In this document: positions 18,875 through 27,977 of the stretch, piece by piece
Layout: every line of letters starts with the position of its first letter
Numbering within the stretch: position 1 is the first letter of the stretch
Source of the DNA: Enterocloster clostridioformis
Lineage (GTDB): Bacteria; Bacillota; Clostridia; Lachnospirales; Lachnospiraceae
Assembly: GCF_020297485.1 (NCBI RefSeq)
Contig: NZ_JAIWZC010000001.1
Location: 5,022,001 to 5,086,000 of the forward strand
DNA length: 64,000 nt
Reading direction: 5' to 3'
The notes under the pieces: model-generated
Told to the model about the DNA's origin: nothing
Database searches by the model: none
The model's input: the letters and a program-made list of their open reading frames with translations, nothing else
Program-made: the position numbers and the translations under genes

Positions 18875-21163
18875 ATGGGAATTGGCAATAACATGACCCG
18901 CGTTGACGCATTTGATAAAGTCACAGGCAGTGCCAAGTATACAGCCGATTTAGAGCCCCAGGGACTTCTGGCGGCAAAGGTAATACGCAGCACCATCGCC
19001 AACGGCGTGGTAAAAAGCTTTGATTTGGAAGAAGCACTGAAGGTGCCGGGGGTAGTGAAGATTGTCACGTGCTTCGATGTGCCGGACATCCAGTTCCCCA
19101 CCCCCGGCCATCCATGGTCCGTGGAAACGGCCCATCAGGATATTGCGGACAGGAAACTTCTCAATACCAGGGTGCGGGTCTATGGAGACGATATTGCAGC
19201 CGTTATAGCGGAGGACGATATAGCGGCAGCCAGGGCAGCCAGACTTGTGAAGGTGGAGTATGAGGAGTATGCTCCCCTCCTGACCGTGAAGGATGCCATG
19301 GCAGAGGGCGCCACCCGGCTTCACGATGAAAAACCGGGAAATGTCATCGCCCATTCCTCCTTTGTGGTGGGCGAAGGGACTTACGGGGAAGCAGTGAAGG
19401 AGGAGGGACTGGTGGAGATAGAGAAGGACTACCGGACCCAGAGCGTGCAGCACTGCCACATAGAGACGCCCATCTCCTTTGCCTATATGGAAAAGGGAAG
19501 AATCATCGTCACTACATCCACACAGATACCCCATATTGTGCGCCGGGTCATCAGCCAGGCGCTGGGACTGCCCATGGGCCGTATCCGCGTCATCAAGCCT
19601 TACATCGGCGGAGGTTTCGGCAACAAGCAGGATGTGCTCTATGAGCCCTTAAATGCTTTCCTTACCACCCAGGTGGGAGGAAGGGGCGTGAGGATGGAGA
19701 TATCCAGAGAAGAGACTCTGGGCTGTACCAGGGTGCGCCACGCCATTGAGTTTAAGGTAAAGGCAGCCGCCAGGAAGGACGGCACTCTGGTTGCCAGGAA
19801 GTTGGAGGCCTATTCCAACCAGGGCGGATATGCGTCCCATGCCCATGCCATCGTAGCCAACTCCTCCAATGAGTTCAAGCAGATTTACAAGGATGAGAAA
19901 GTGCTGGAGTCAGATGCCTGGACCGTGTACACCAACCTGGCCACAGGAGGAGCCATGAGGGGATACGGGATTCCCCAGGCCGCGTTTGCGGCGGAATGCA
20001 TGGCAGACGACCTGGCCCTGGCCCTTCACATGGACCCATTGGAATTCAGGAAAAAGAACTGCATGAGGCCGGGATACGTTGATCCCCACACCCATGTAAA
20101 ATGCAATACATACGGCCTGGCGGAATGTATGGAAAAGGGCCGTGAATTTATCCGCTGGGACGAAAAACGCAGGGAATATGAAAACCAGACAGGACCCGTG
20201 CGAAAGGGAATCGGAATGGCTATCTTCTGTTATAAGACAGGCGTATACCCCATATCCCTGGAAACAGCGTCCTGCCGTATGATACTTAACCAGGACGGTT
20301 CCATGCAGCTTCAGATGGGGGCAACGGAAATCGGCCAGGGCGCCGACACCGTGTTCACCCAGATGGCGGCAGAGGTGACCGGAATCACGGAAGACAAGGT
20401 AAATGTGCTGTCCACCCAGGACACGGACGTAAGTCCCTTTGACACAGGTGCATACGCTTCCAGACAGACCTATGTCAGCGGAATGGCAGTGAAGAAAACC
20501 GGCGCTATATTTAAGGAAAAGATACTGGATTATGCTGCTTATATGCTGGAGAAGCCACAGGATACCCTGGATGTAAGGGATAACCACATCGTGGATAAGG
20601 AGACCGGAAAGCAGCTGCTTCCCATGGAGGATCTGGCTACCACGGCATTTTACAGCCTGGACCGCTCCGTACATATCACGGCAGAGGCCACCAGCCATTG
20701 CAAGACCAATACATTTGCCACCGGTGTCTGCTTCGCGGAGGTAGAGGTGGATATGCCTTTGGGCAAGGTGAAGGTGACTAATATCGTCAATGTACATGAC
20801 AGCGGAAAACTGATTAACCCCAAGCTGGCCGCCGCCCAGGTACACGGCGGCATGAGCATGGGACTGGGCTACGGCCTCAGCGAGGAGCTGCTCTTTGACG
20901 CGAAGGGGAGACCGTTAAACGATAATTTGCTGGACTACAAGCTTCCAACAGCCATGGATACCCCGGACTTAAACGCACTTTTTGTGGAGTTGGATGACCC
21001 CACAGGCCCCTTTGGAAATAAGGCCCTTGGGGAGCCGCCGGCCATACCGGTTGCCCCGGCAGTGCGCAACGCGGTGCTTAACGCCACAGGTGTTGCCGTG
21101 GACAGTCTGCCCATGGATCCCCAGAAGATGGTGAAGCATTTCAAGGAAGCAGGATTAATATAG
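18875..21163 (+). CDS. xanthine dehydrogenase-type molybdenum-binding subunit
   Basis: Large subunit (about 763 residues) of a molybdenum hydroxylase. Aldehyde-oxidase/xanthine-dehydrogenase a/b hammerhead domain in the first ~130 residues (DKVTGSAKYTADL). Then the cofactor domain with GGGFGNKQD, GGAMRGYGIPQAAFA (conserved Arg) and TEIGQGADT. Near the C-terminus is the catalytic Glu in ALGEPPAIP. I start it at the ATG preceded by AAGGAGG rather than the in-frame upstream ATG. Genes for the FAD and 2Fe-2S subunits follow directly, giving a three-subunit enzyme. Context supports xanthine or hypoxanthine, though related subunits act on other heterocycles. Confidence 0.9.
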   Translation: MGIGNNMTRVDAFDKVTGSAKYTADLEPQGLLAAKVIRSTIANGVVKSFDLEEALKVPGVVKIVTCFDVPDIQFPTPGHPWSVETAHQDIADRKLLNTRVRVYGDDIAAVIAEDDIAAARAARLVKVEYEEYAPLLTVKDAMAEGATRLHDEKPGNVIAHSSFVVGEGTYGEAVKEEGLVEIEKDYRTQSVQHCHIETPISFAYMEKGRIIVTTSTQIPHIVRRVISQALGLPMGRIRVIKPYIGGGFGNKQDVLYEPLNAFLTTQVGGRGVRMEISREETLGCTRVRHAIEFKVKAAARKDGTLVARKLEAYSNQGGYASHAHAIVANSSNEFKQIYKDEKVLESDAWTVYTNLATGGAMRGYGIPQAAFAAECMADDLALALHMDPLEFRKKNCMRPGYVDPHTHVKCNTYGLAECMEKGREFIRWDEKRREYENQTGPVRKGIGMAIFCYKTGVYPISLETASCRMILNQDGSMQLQMGATEIGQGADTVFTQMAAEVTGITEDKVNVLSTQDTDVSPFDTGAYASRQTYVSGMAVKKTGAIFKEKILDYAAYMLEKPQDTLDVRDNHIVDKETGKQLLPMEDLATTAFYSLDRSVHITAEATSHCKTNTFATGVCFAEVEVDMPLGKVKVTNIVNVHDSGKLINPKLAAAQVHGGMSMGLGYGLSEELLFDAKGRPLNDNLLDYKLPTAMDTPDLNALFVELDDPTGPFGNKALGEPPAIPVAPAVRNAVLNATGVAVDSLPMDPQKMVKHFKEAGLI

Positions 21164-21181
21164 AAAGGGCGGTGAAACAGC

Positions 21182-22069
21182 ATGTATGATATCGGGAAAT
21201 TTTATCAGGCAGCAGATGTGGAAGATGCGGTGCGCGCCCTAGTGAAAGACCCTGAGGCAGTAGTCATTTCCGGAGGAAGCGACGTGCTGATTAAAATCAG
21301 GGAGGGAAAGCTGGCCGGCTGCTCCCTGGTAAGCATTCACGGGATTAAGGAACTGGAGGGCATAGGAATGGAGGAGGACGGGACCATTGTCATAGGTCCG
21401 GCCACCACATTTTCCCATATTGCCAATAATGACATGATTCAGAAGCACATTCCCATGCTGGGGGACGCGGTGGACATGGCGGGCGGTCCCCAGCTGCGCA
21501 ACATCGGAACCATAGGCGGCAATGTGTGCAACGGCGTGACCAGCGCGGACAGCGCCAGCAGCCTGTGCTGTCTGGACGCGGTCCTGGTCCTTAAGGGGCC
21601 TGACAGCGTTAGGGAGGTGCCCATCAGCCAGTGGTACACCGGGCCGGGAAGGACTGTGAGGAATCACGATGAGGTGCTGACGGCTATCAGGATTAAGAAA
21701 GAGAATTACCAGGGATACGGCGGTCATTATATCAAATATGGCAAGAGGAATGCCATGGAGATTGCCACCCTGGGATGCGCTGTGAGCGTGAAGCTGACAG
21801 AGGATAAGAGACATATCCAGGACCTTCGTCTGGGATACGGCGTGGCTGCGCCTACTCCTATTCGCTGTCATAAGACAGAAGAGGCTGTAAAGGGAATGGA
21901 AACAGGGGAGGCCCTGGCCCAGGCTGTGGGAAAAGGCGCTCTGGAGGAAGTAAATCCGCGTTCCAGCTGGAGGGCTTCCAGGGAGTTTAGGCTGCAGCTG
22001 GTGGAGGAGCTGGGCAGGCGTGCCGTAAAGCAGGCCGTAATCAATGCAGGAGGTGAGTGGGATGCTTAA
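21182..22069 (+). CDS. xanthine dehydrogenase-type FAD-binding subunit
   Basis: A 295-residue FAD_binding_5/CO_dehydrogenase-flavoprotein subunit. FAD motifs visible: VVISGGSDVLIKIREG (residues ~27-42) and GGPQLRNIGTIGGNVCNG, the second typical of the flavin phosphate site. It carries electrons from the iron-sulfur subunit to NAD+ or another acceptor. Start 18 bp after the previous stop. It overlaps the next gene by 8 bp, so the three subunits are co-translated. Confidence 0.92.
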   Translation: MYDIGKFYQAADVEDAVRALVKDPEAVVISGGSDVLIKIREGKLAGCSLVSIHGIKELEGIGMEEDGTIVIGPATTFSHIANNDMIQKHIPMLGDAVDMAGGPQLRNIGTIGGNVCNGVTSADSASSLCCLDAVLVLKGPDSVREVPISQWYTGPGRTVRNHDEVLTAIRIKKENYQGYGGHYIKYGKRNAMEIATLGCAVSVKLTEDKRHIQDLRLGYGVAAPTPIRCHKTEEAVKGMETGEALAQAVGKGALEEVNPRSSWRASREFRLQLVEELGRRAVKQAVINAGGEWDA

Positions 22070-22547
22070 TATAGTGCATATGACTGTTAATGGAAAAGAA
22101 GTGGAGTTGGCAGTGGACCCAAGAGAATCCCTTCTGGAGACATTGCGGAACCGTCTGGGACTGACCAGTGTGAAAAAGGGCTGTGAAGTAGGGGAGTGCG
22201 GCGCCTGCACGGTGCTGGTGGATGGAGAGGCCATAGACAGCTGCATTTACCTGACCATGTGGGCAGAAGGCCGCAGTATCATGACAGTGGAAGGACTGAA
22301 GGGGCCAAACGGCGAACTGAGCCCCATTCAGAAGGCATTTATCGAGGAAGCGGCTGTGCAGTGCGGCTTCTGTACGCCGGGACTGATTATGACAGCGGTG
22401 GAAATCGTAGGTACGGGAAAGAGGTATAACCGCGACGAGCTGCGCAAACTGATATCCGGCCACCTGTGCAGGTGCACCGGGTATGAAAACATCCTTAACG
22501 CCATGGAGCGTATTGTGGAGGAAACGTATAAGGTGGTGGGAAAATAG
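22062..22547 (+). CDS. xanthine dehydrogenase-type 2Fe-2S subunit
   Basis: A 161-residue iron-sulfur subunit. N-terminal plant-type 2Fe-2S cluster: Cys in GCEVGECGACTVLVDG plus a later Cys in DSCIYL. C-terminal helical 2Fe-2S domain with QCGFCTPG and HLCRCTGYENI. It is the small subunit passing electrons from molybdopterin to FAD. I chose the ATG after GGAGGTGA; the longer frame starts inside the previous gene. No XdhC-type maturation factor is adjacent. Confidence 0.93.
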   Translation: MLNIVHMTVNGKEVELAVDPRESLLETLRNRLGLTSVKKGCEVGECGACTVLVDGEAIDSCIYLTMWAEGRSIMTVEGLKGPNGELSPIQKAFIEEAAVQCGFCTPGLIMTAVEIVGTGKRYNRDELRKLISGHLCRCTGYENILNAMERIVEETYKVVGK

Positions 22548-22655
22548 AAGAGGTATGCAGGTGTGGTGAAGGCGGCAGCCCTGAGGAAGCTGCGGCTGAC
22601 ACCTGGATATACAGGATTTTAGGATAAGAAACGAAGGACCATAGTGAAAAAGAAG

Positions 22656-22690
22656 GGCGCCGCGGATTGGAAGCGGCGCCTTTCTTTTTT
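22656..22690 (+). terminator. Rho-independent terminator of the purine operon
   Basis: GGCGCCGC and GCGGCGCC form a perfect 8-bp stem with a short loop, followed by a T-rich run. Confidence 0.85.
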
Positions 22691-22695
22691 TAACC

Positions 22696-22739
22696 ACTCT
22701 TTTTTACTCTTTTTTTACTCTTTTTTTCACTCGTTTTTT
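22696..22739 (+). repeat. four tandem ACTC-T(n) units
   Basis: Four successive units of 10-12 bp, each ACTC or ACTCG plus six or seven T. They lie directly after the purine terminator. Slippage-prone simple repeat; could add extra termination or an AT-rich bend. No protein-coding content. Confidence 0.7.
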
Positions 22740-22793
22740 ACCGCAGATGGTTACAAACATTGTGGAGGCAGATTAAAATTACAAATAAAATAA

Positions 22794-22868
22794 ACCAGTT
22801 GAAAAAATACATATTTTATGTAAAATATGGAGGGGGATTATATGTATTTTAATGGATATACAACTGGT
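22794..22868. promoter_or_regulatory. nested inverted repeat upstream of first capsule regulator
   Basis: Outer arms ACCAGTTG and CAACTGGT enclose inner arms AAATACATA and TATGTATTT, with an AT-rich centre. The 75-bp structure sits about 120 bp before the first winged-helix regulator. It could be an operator, an RNA stem, or a recombination site. The rest of 22869-22988 holds a duplicated GAGGACACAAAGAG motif and no gene. Confidence 0.5.
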
Positions 22869-22988
22869 CTTACAATGACATTTATGTTAACATATAAATA
22901 GGCCCTGATGGTTGAGGAGGACACAAAGAGGAGGACACAAAGAGAAACAGATTCTCTTTGAATACGGGATGATAGGTGAGCATGAATC

Positions 22989-23444
22989 ATGTTTGATATA
23001 ACATCAGATAAGGTATATGTAAAAACATTTGGTGGTTTTGACTTGTATTATCAAGGTGAGCTGATATACTTTTCCAGCAGCAAAGCCAAAGAACTTCTCG
23101 CAATACTTGTGGACTGGAGCGGAAAGGAAGTAACATTATCTCACCTGGCTGAAATTTTAAATGAAGGAGAACGGGACGAAACCGCAGCCAAACAGGCTGT
23201 CCATTTAGCGTGGCACAGACTGAAGCAGACATTGAAGAAATATGGGATTGAGAAAATCGTTATAAAAGGCAGGGGAACCTATGCCATTAATAAAGAAGCG
23301 GTTGTCTGCGACAGCTACGATATGGTCCGCCAGGTCAAGGGGGCTTCTAACTTTTTTGTGGGGGAGTATATGCCGGAGTATAGCTGGGCGGAGGTTACTT
23401 TGTCGAATTTGATAAGGGATTATTTTGATGAGGGGGAGTCGTAG
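22989..23444 (+). CDS. winged-helix regulator, SARP/OmpR-like, paralogue 1
   Basis: A 151-residue protein made of a single OmpR-type winged-helix domain of the kind found in SARP-like activators. It begins VKTFGGFDLYYQGELIYFSSSKAKELLAILVD, has the recognition-helix region around residues 70-90 (HLAWHRLKQTLKKYG), and the wing IKGRGTYAIN. No receiver, ATPase or TPR part is present. The C-terminus ends GEYMPEYSWAEVTLSNLIRDY, shared with the second regulator at 24.1 kb. The pair are clear paralogues upstream of the capsule genes and so are candidate regulators of capsule transcription. Confidence 0.8.
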   Translation: MFDITSDKVYVKTFGGFDLYYQGELIYFSSSKAKELLAILVDWSGKEVTLSHLAEILNEGERDETAAKQAVHLAWHRLKQTLKKYGIEKIVIKGRGTYAINKEAVVCDSYDMVRQVKGASNFFVGEYMPEYSWAEVTLSNLIRDYFDEGES

Positions 23445-23519
23445 GGAGCATATAGTACAGGTGCAATGGAGTTTAGAGAACAGAATGGCCGGATTTTAAC
23501 AGGTAAGTTTTAAACGTGT

Positions 23520-23550
23520 GGAGCGCTCTTATGTGAGCGTTCCTTTTTTT
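23520..23550 (+). terminator. Rho-independent terminator after regulator 1
   Basis: GGAGCGCTC and GAGCGTTCC pair (one mismatch) across a 6-nt loop, followed by TTTTTTT. It separates regulator 1 from the capsule operon. Confidence 0.75.
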
Positions 23551-24095
23551 AAAAAGATTCCCCAACCCCCCAGATTGGCAAGAGATAGGAACAATGGTAT
23601 GATAGGTCAACGCAGATGGTTAAGACTGGCTGCGAAAATTAAAGGGAGAAGAAAGATACAATAAATGGAAAAGAGCACAATAAAATAATATCTAAATTAT
23701 GACTTGTCTATGGATAATTTACATAAGCATTTTCATGTGATTTTTAATCTTCTATGAACTATAAATCCAAACAAAATAAAATAGAACCTATATACATAAA
23801 TTGAAAAACAATTGACAGGTAAACAGTGATATAGAATCATTGCTGTTTTTACGCAAGCCCCATCGCTTACTAAAAGTTTATTTCTACAATTTTGGTTTTG
23901 TGCCCAGTGGGTTGTCTTTTACGGTTTATACCCATTTGGAATTAACAAATAGTAATAAATATTTCCAGAATACTACAAAAATTGTTATTATATGCCATTT
24001 GAAACGGTTTTGTAACGATATTGAAAGCAACTGAGTGGTATATCCTTACAAAGAACGGTGGCATGCGGCCTGAAATAACGGGAGAAATAACGCTA
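23551..24095. other. AT-rich gap before the capsule operon
   Basis: No convincing gene. Contains a TTGACA (about 23813) followed by TATAGAAT at short spacing, the best but imperfect promoter candidate for the capsule operon. A 64-codon open frame here has no ribosome binding site and no coding look. The long untranslated leader is a plausible place for regulation. Confidence 0.4.
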
Positions 24096-24554
24096 ATGGC
24101 AGATACGGAAAATGTAAATATATTTATAAAGACATTCGATGGATTCGATGTCTATGTCAATGGTAAAATGTTGTATTTTCCCAGCAGCAAGGCAAAGGAA
24201 ATGCTCGCTATCATGGTTGAAAAACGCGGAAGCAGTGTCTCCCTATCCCAAATGACGTATCTACTGTATGAAAATATAGAAGAACGTACAGCAAAAAATA
24301 ATTTAAGGGTTGTATACTATCGCCTCCGTATGAATTTAATGGAACATGGGATTGAACGGATACTGATTAAAAAGAGAGGGAGTTATGCAGTAGACACGGA
24401 GCAGTTTATCTGTGATTTTTACGAATTCATCAAGGGAAATCCTGATTATATTACTCTTTTTTCAGGAAGTTATATGCCTGAATACGCGTGGGCAGACGAC
24501 ATGCTTCCTTACCTTCGGAATTTATATCGGAAATATAATGGGGGACTCATATGA
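24096..24554 (+). CDS. winged-helix regulator, SARP/OmpR-like, paralogue 2
   Basis: About 152 residues from the ATG preceded by GGGAGA; a longer frame with an earlier ATG exists but lacks a site. Same design as the regulator at 23.0 kb: IKTFDGFDVYVNGKMLYFPSSKAKEMLAI, then RVVYYRLRMNLMEHGIERILIKKRGSYAVD, ending GSYMPEYAWADDML. Its stop overlaps the start of cpsB (ATGA), making it the first gene of the capsule operon and probably an autoregulated activator. Duplicated regulators may give two inputs, or one may be an antagonist of the other. Confidence 0.82.
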   Translation: MADTENVNIFIKTFDGFDVYVNGKMLYFPSSKAKEMLAIMVEKRGSSVSLSQMTYLLYENIEERTAKNNLRVVYYRLRMNLMEHGIERILIKKRGSYAVDTEQFICDFYEFIKGNPDYITLFSGSYMPEYAWADDMLPYLRNLYRKYNGGLI

Positions 24555-25312
24555 CTGGAGTTATTGATGTTCATGCCCATATTCTTCCGGGAATTGACGA
24601 CGGTTCCAGGGATTGGGATGAGAGCAGGAGATTGCTGGAGGAGTCCTACCGGCAGGGAATCAGATATATTATAGCAACACCGCATTATTCAAGACGAGGA
24701 CTGCCTTCTGACATATATGATTTGTCGGAAAAGCTGAAGGAGGAAGCACGAAAGATCGCACCTGATTTCCAGATTGGATTGGGACAGGAAACTTATTATC
24801 ACGAGGGACTGATTGAGAATCTTAAGAACGGGAGAGCACTTACGCTGGATGGAAGCCAATATGTTCTGGTGGAATTTGAACCTCAGGTGCCTTACATGAA
24901 GATGTACCAGGCGGTCAGAAAACTGACTATGGCCAGATATATTCCAATCATAGCGCACGTGGAACGATATGCATGCCTGAGAGAGGATAGCAATATGTCT
25001 GAGTTAGTCCAGTGTGACTGCAGACTGCAGATGAACTTCAGCAGCCTGAAGAGAAACAGCATATTGGATAAAGAGGTCCGATGGTGCCGGAAACAGGTTA
25101 TGCAGGACAGAGTTTATTGCCTGGGAACCGACATGCATCGAATGGATTATAGAAAGCCGGATATTGAGGAGAGTTTTCAATGGTTAGTTAAGCACTTGGA
25201 TGGACTTAAACTGCATGGTCTGCTGCGGGGAAATGCGAAAAAGGTAATACAAAAAAGACAATACAAAAAAGAAAAACAGGAGAATACAAAGACGTATGGA
25301 AAAGACTTATGA
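24551..25312 (+). CDS. cpsB: CpsB/CapC-type tyrosine-protein phosphatase (PHP family)
   Basis: Manganese-dependent phosphatase that removes phosphate from the Tyr-rich tail of CpsD. PHP motifs: IDVHAHILPGIDDGSRD at the start (metal His), ATPHYS, GQETYYH, IAHVERY and the late GTDMHR. 253 residues, normal length, with a Lys-rich C-terminal tail that is unusual. Overlaps the regulator by 4 bp and the next gene by 17 bp. Part of the CpsB-C-D system that times capsule polymerisation and export. Confidence 0.92.
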   Translation: MTGVIDVHAHILPGIDDGSRDWDESRRLLEESYRQGIRYIIATPHYSRRGLPSDIYDLSEKLKEEARKIAPDFQIGLGQETYYHEGLIENLKNGRALTLDGSQYVLVEFEPQVPYMKMYQAVRKLTMARYIPIIAHVERYACLREDSNMSELVQCDCRLQMNFSSLKRNSILDKEVRWCRKQVMQDRVYCLGTDMHRMDYRKPDIEESFQWLVKHLDGLKLHGLLRGNAKKVIQKRQYKKEKQENTKTYGKDL

Positions 25313-26117
25313 TGACGACGAGATTGAAATCGATCTTTTGGAACTGCTGGGGGAGTTTCGACGTAAGATATGGATTATATTGGGAATCATTATATTGTTT
25401 GGGGGTGTATCAGGTGCATTCAGTGCATTCGTGCTCACTCCCCAGTATAAATCTACTGCAATGGTTTATATTCTTTCAAAGGAGACGACATTGACATCAC
25501 TGGCCGACTTGCAGATAGGAAGCCAGCTGACTAAGGACTATAAAATCATTGTGACAAGCAGAAGGGTCCTCAATCAGGTAATTGAAGATATGGAACTAAA
25601 TCTTACATACAAAGAGTTAGTGGAGAAGGTTACCATTGATAATCCCCAGGATACACGAATCCTCTCCATCTCTGTGGAGGATCCGGATCCCAACATGGCA
25701 AAATTGATTGCAGACAAGATTGCAGTCACATCTTCAGACTATATTGGTGACATCATGGAAATGGTACCGCCCAAATTAATTGAGGAGGGTGAGGTTCCAA
25801 TCCTTAAATCTAGTCCGAGCAATACAAAGAATGCATTAATAGGTGGTTTTCTGGGGGCCGTGCTGGTATGCGGCTTTATTACAGTGCATGTAATCCTGAA
25901 CGATACAATACGTACCGAGGAAGATGTTACAAAGTATCTTGGATTATCCGTACTTGCATCCGTGCCGGAACGTGAGGGAGAGAAGCCGGAAGATAAAGAG
26001 GCCATGATTTCCTCTAAATCAGGGAACAAGCCAGTGGTAGGAAAATCCAGAAAGAAGAAAAGGGGAGGCCGTGATCATGAGTCAATTTGTTACACTAAAC
26101 AGGATAATGAAGGATGA
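25296..26117 (+). CDS. cpsC: capsule chain-length/kinase-activator protein (Wzz/CpsC family)
   Basis: A 273-residue Wzz-type membrane protein. Acidic cytosolic start (YDDDEIEIDLLELLGEFRRK), first membrane helix (IWIILGIIILFGGVSGAFSAFV), extracytoplasmic domain of ~130 residues, second helix (LIGGFLGAVLVCGFITVHVIL) and a basic cytosolic tail. CpsC proteins bind and activate the separate BY-kinase CpsD, as here. The last ~40 bp overlap the cpsD start in another frame. Confidence 0.9.
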   Translation: MEKTYDDDEIEIDLLELLGEFRRKIWIILGIIILFGGVSGAFSAFVLTPQYKSTAMVYILSKETTLTSLADLQIGSQLTKDYKIIVTSRRVLNQVIEDMELNLTYKELVEKVTIDNPQDTRILSISVEDPDPNMAKLIADKIAVTSSDYIGDIMEMVPPKLIEEGEVPILKSSPSNTKNALIGGFLGAVLVCGFITVHVILNDTIRTEEDVTKYLGLSVLASVPEREGEKPEDKEAMISSKSGNKPVVGKSRKKKRGGRDHESICYTKQDNEG

Positions 26118-26808
26118 CTATCATTATAACGAAGCTATCAAGACTTTGAGAACCAATATACAATTCTGTGGAAGCGGGATTAAGACAATCATGCTGACCA
26201 GTTCCCTTCCTGACGAGGGAAAAAGCGATATAACATTTGCCATGGCATCGTCCCTCGCCCAAATCGGTAAAAAGGTAGTGATGATAGATGCTGATATCCG
26301 TAAATCTGTACTGGTTTCCCGTTACCAACTGGAGCGGGAGGTGTCCGGATTGTCACAATATTTAAGCGGACAAAGGTCGCTGGAGAATGTTCTCTATGAT
26401 ACAAATATAGAAAATCTCAGCATTATATTTGCAGGCCCGTATTCACCGAATCCGGCAGATCTTTTGGAGGAGAGCCTGTTTGGAGACATGATTTCCAAAT
26501 TGAAGGAAAAGTATGATTATATCATTGTCGATACGCCTCCCATGGGCAATTTGATAGACGGAGCGATTGTGGCCCGTCAATGTGATGGAGCAGTGATGGT
26601 GATTGAAAGCGGCTCCATAAGCTACCGGCTGGAACAGCGGGTTAAGGGACAGCTGGAAAAAAGTGGGTGCCGCATTTTGGGGGTTGTCCTCAATAAGGTG
26701 AATATGAAGAGAAATGGATACTACAGTAAGTACTATGGAAAATACGGGAAATATTCCAAATATGGTCATTATGGAAAATATGACAGATACGGGAAGGCAG
26801 AGGCATGA
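26077..26808 (+). CDS. cpsD: CpsD-type tyrosine autokinase (BY-kinase)
   Basis: About 243 residues. Walker A in SSLPDEGKSD (Asp where Ser/Thr is usual after GKS), Walker A' MIDADIRKS, Walker B YIIVDTPPMG. The C-terminal tail carries about ten tyrosines in a YSKYYGKYGKYSKYG pattern, the autophosphorylation cluster dephosphorylated by CpsB. ATG chosen after AGGGGAGG; a GTG two codons earlier is possible. Its stop overlaps the LCP gene start. Controls chain length and export of the polymer made by the genes downstream. Confidence 0.92.
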   Translation: MSQFVTLNRIMKDDYHYNEAIKTLRTNIQFCGSGIKTIMLTSSLPDEGKSDITFAMASSLAQIGKKVVMIDADIRKSVLVSRYQLEREVSGLSQYLSGQRSLENVLYDTNIENLSIIFAGPYSPNPADLLEESLFGDMISKLKEKYDYIIVDTPPMGNLIDGAIVARQCDGAVMVIESGSISYRLEQRVKGQLEKSGCRILGVVLNKVNMKRNGYYSKYYGKYGKYSKYGHYGKYDRYGKAEA

Positions 26809-27857
26809 GCTGGCTCCGAAACCATAAGAATTTGGTATGCCGGCTGGCTGTGGGTGCTGCGGCCCTTTCACTTACCTGTTTTATATGGACAGGTGTGAAA
26901 CTGTATCGGGACAGGAAGGTCCTGGAGGCAGAGATTGCAGCCAGGAATCACGGGAAACAGTATGAGGTACAGGAAGACAGTATGTGCAGTTTTAGCGGAG
27001 ATGTTGTGGAATATAAGGGAAAACAGTACAGACGCAACAGCTATGTCAAGGCTATTTTGTGTATGGGGATAGACCGGTCGGGAAATATGACGGAGAAGAC
27101 CACCACTGGTTTCGGAGGACAGGCGGACGGTTTATTTTTGATAGCCCAGGATACAGTAAGGAATACCATAAAGATATTGATGATACCCCGGGATACCATG
27201 ACCGACATCATGCTCACTGATTTAAGCGGAAATGAGTTGGGAAAAGACATGCAGCATCTGAACCTGGCTTATGCGTATGGGGATGGACGGGAGAGAAGCT
27301 GTGAATATATGGTGGAAGCAGTATCTGAGCTTTTTGGAGGATTGAAAATAGAGTGGTACATGGCAGCTGATACAAATGCCATCCCTGTGTTGAATGATGA
27401 AGTCGGCGGGGTTACCGTAACCATTGGAACAGAAGGAATGGAATCCAGGGACCCAGCGCTGGTGAAAGGGGAAACCGTAACTCTGCAAGGAAAACAGGCG
27501 GAGATATTCGTTCGATACCGTGATATTCGTGTTGATCACTCGGCATTGTACCGGATGGACCAGCAGCAGCAATACATAAAAGGTTTTTTTGAGGCAGTCC
27601 AGAAGCATTCGGTTAAAGACAGCGGGCTTGTGGTCAGATTGTTTGACCGGGTTCAGGAATACATGGTTACTAATATGGCCAAGGACCAATATCTTAAAGT
27701 AGCCATGGACGCGGTGGGCAGTGGAAAACTGAGTGATGAAGATTTTTACACAGTGCCTGGTGAAGGCGTGGTGACCCCCAGATATGATGAATTTTATGCT
27801 GACAAAGAAGCATTGACGCCTATACTGCTGGAGCTGTTTTATCGGGAGATTGAATAG
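26805..27857 (+). CDS. LytR-CpsA-Psr (LCP) family protein
   Basis: A 350-residue protein with one N-terminal membrane helix (about residues 13-31) and an extracellular LCP domain: ILCMGIDRSG, GQADGLFLIAQD, IKILMIPRDTMTDI and the arginine-rich site FVRYRDIRVDHSALYRMDQQQQ. LCP enzymes transfer lipid-linked glycans to the cell wall, so this is the likely ligase anchoring the capsule to peptidoglycan. Overlaps cpsD by 4 bp. Confidence 0.92.
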   Translation: MSWLRNHKNLVCRLAVGAAALSLTCFIWTGVKLYRDRKVLEAEIAARNHGKQYEVQEDSMCSFSGDVVEYKGKQYRRNSYVKAILCMGIDRSGNMTEKTTTGFGGQADGLFLIAQDTVRNTIKILMIPRDTMTDIMLTDLSGNELGKDMQHLNLAYAYGDGRERSCEYMVEAVSELFGGLKIEWYMAADTNAIPVLNDEVGGVTVTIGTEGMESRDPALVKGETVTLQGKQAEIFVRYRDIRVDHSALYRMDQQQQYIKGFFEAVQKHSVKDSGLVVRLFDRVQEYMVTNMAKDQYLKVAMDAVGSGKLSDEDFYTVPGEGVVTPRYDEFYADKEALTPILLELFYREIE

Positions 27858-27977
27858 GCTGGCAGTACAGAGAAACGCAATACCGGCTGGGACAGTAAAA
27901 TACCGCAATATTCAGCATGGTATCATGCTGTTTATTGAATATAACTACTCTGAGGAGAGAAAGGAGAGGTGAAGGAT

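Noticed and set aside
19910..20845. 311-codon leftward open frame
   Set aside because: Antisense to the molybdenum subunit of the dehydrogenase; composition is a shadow of that gene.
21239..22246. 335-codon leftward open frame
   Set aside because: Antisense to the FAD and iron-sulfur subunits; no ribosome binding site or motif.
22696..22739. Tandem T-rich units considered as a CRISPR array
   Set aside because: Units are 10-12 bp without unique spacers; a simple-sequence repeat.
23840..24034. 64-codon open frame before regulator 2
   Set aside because: Poor start context and no coding pattern; better explained as AT-rich leader.
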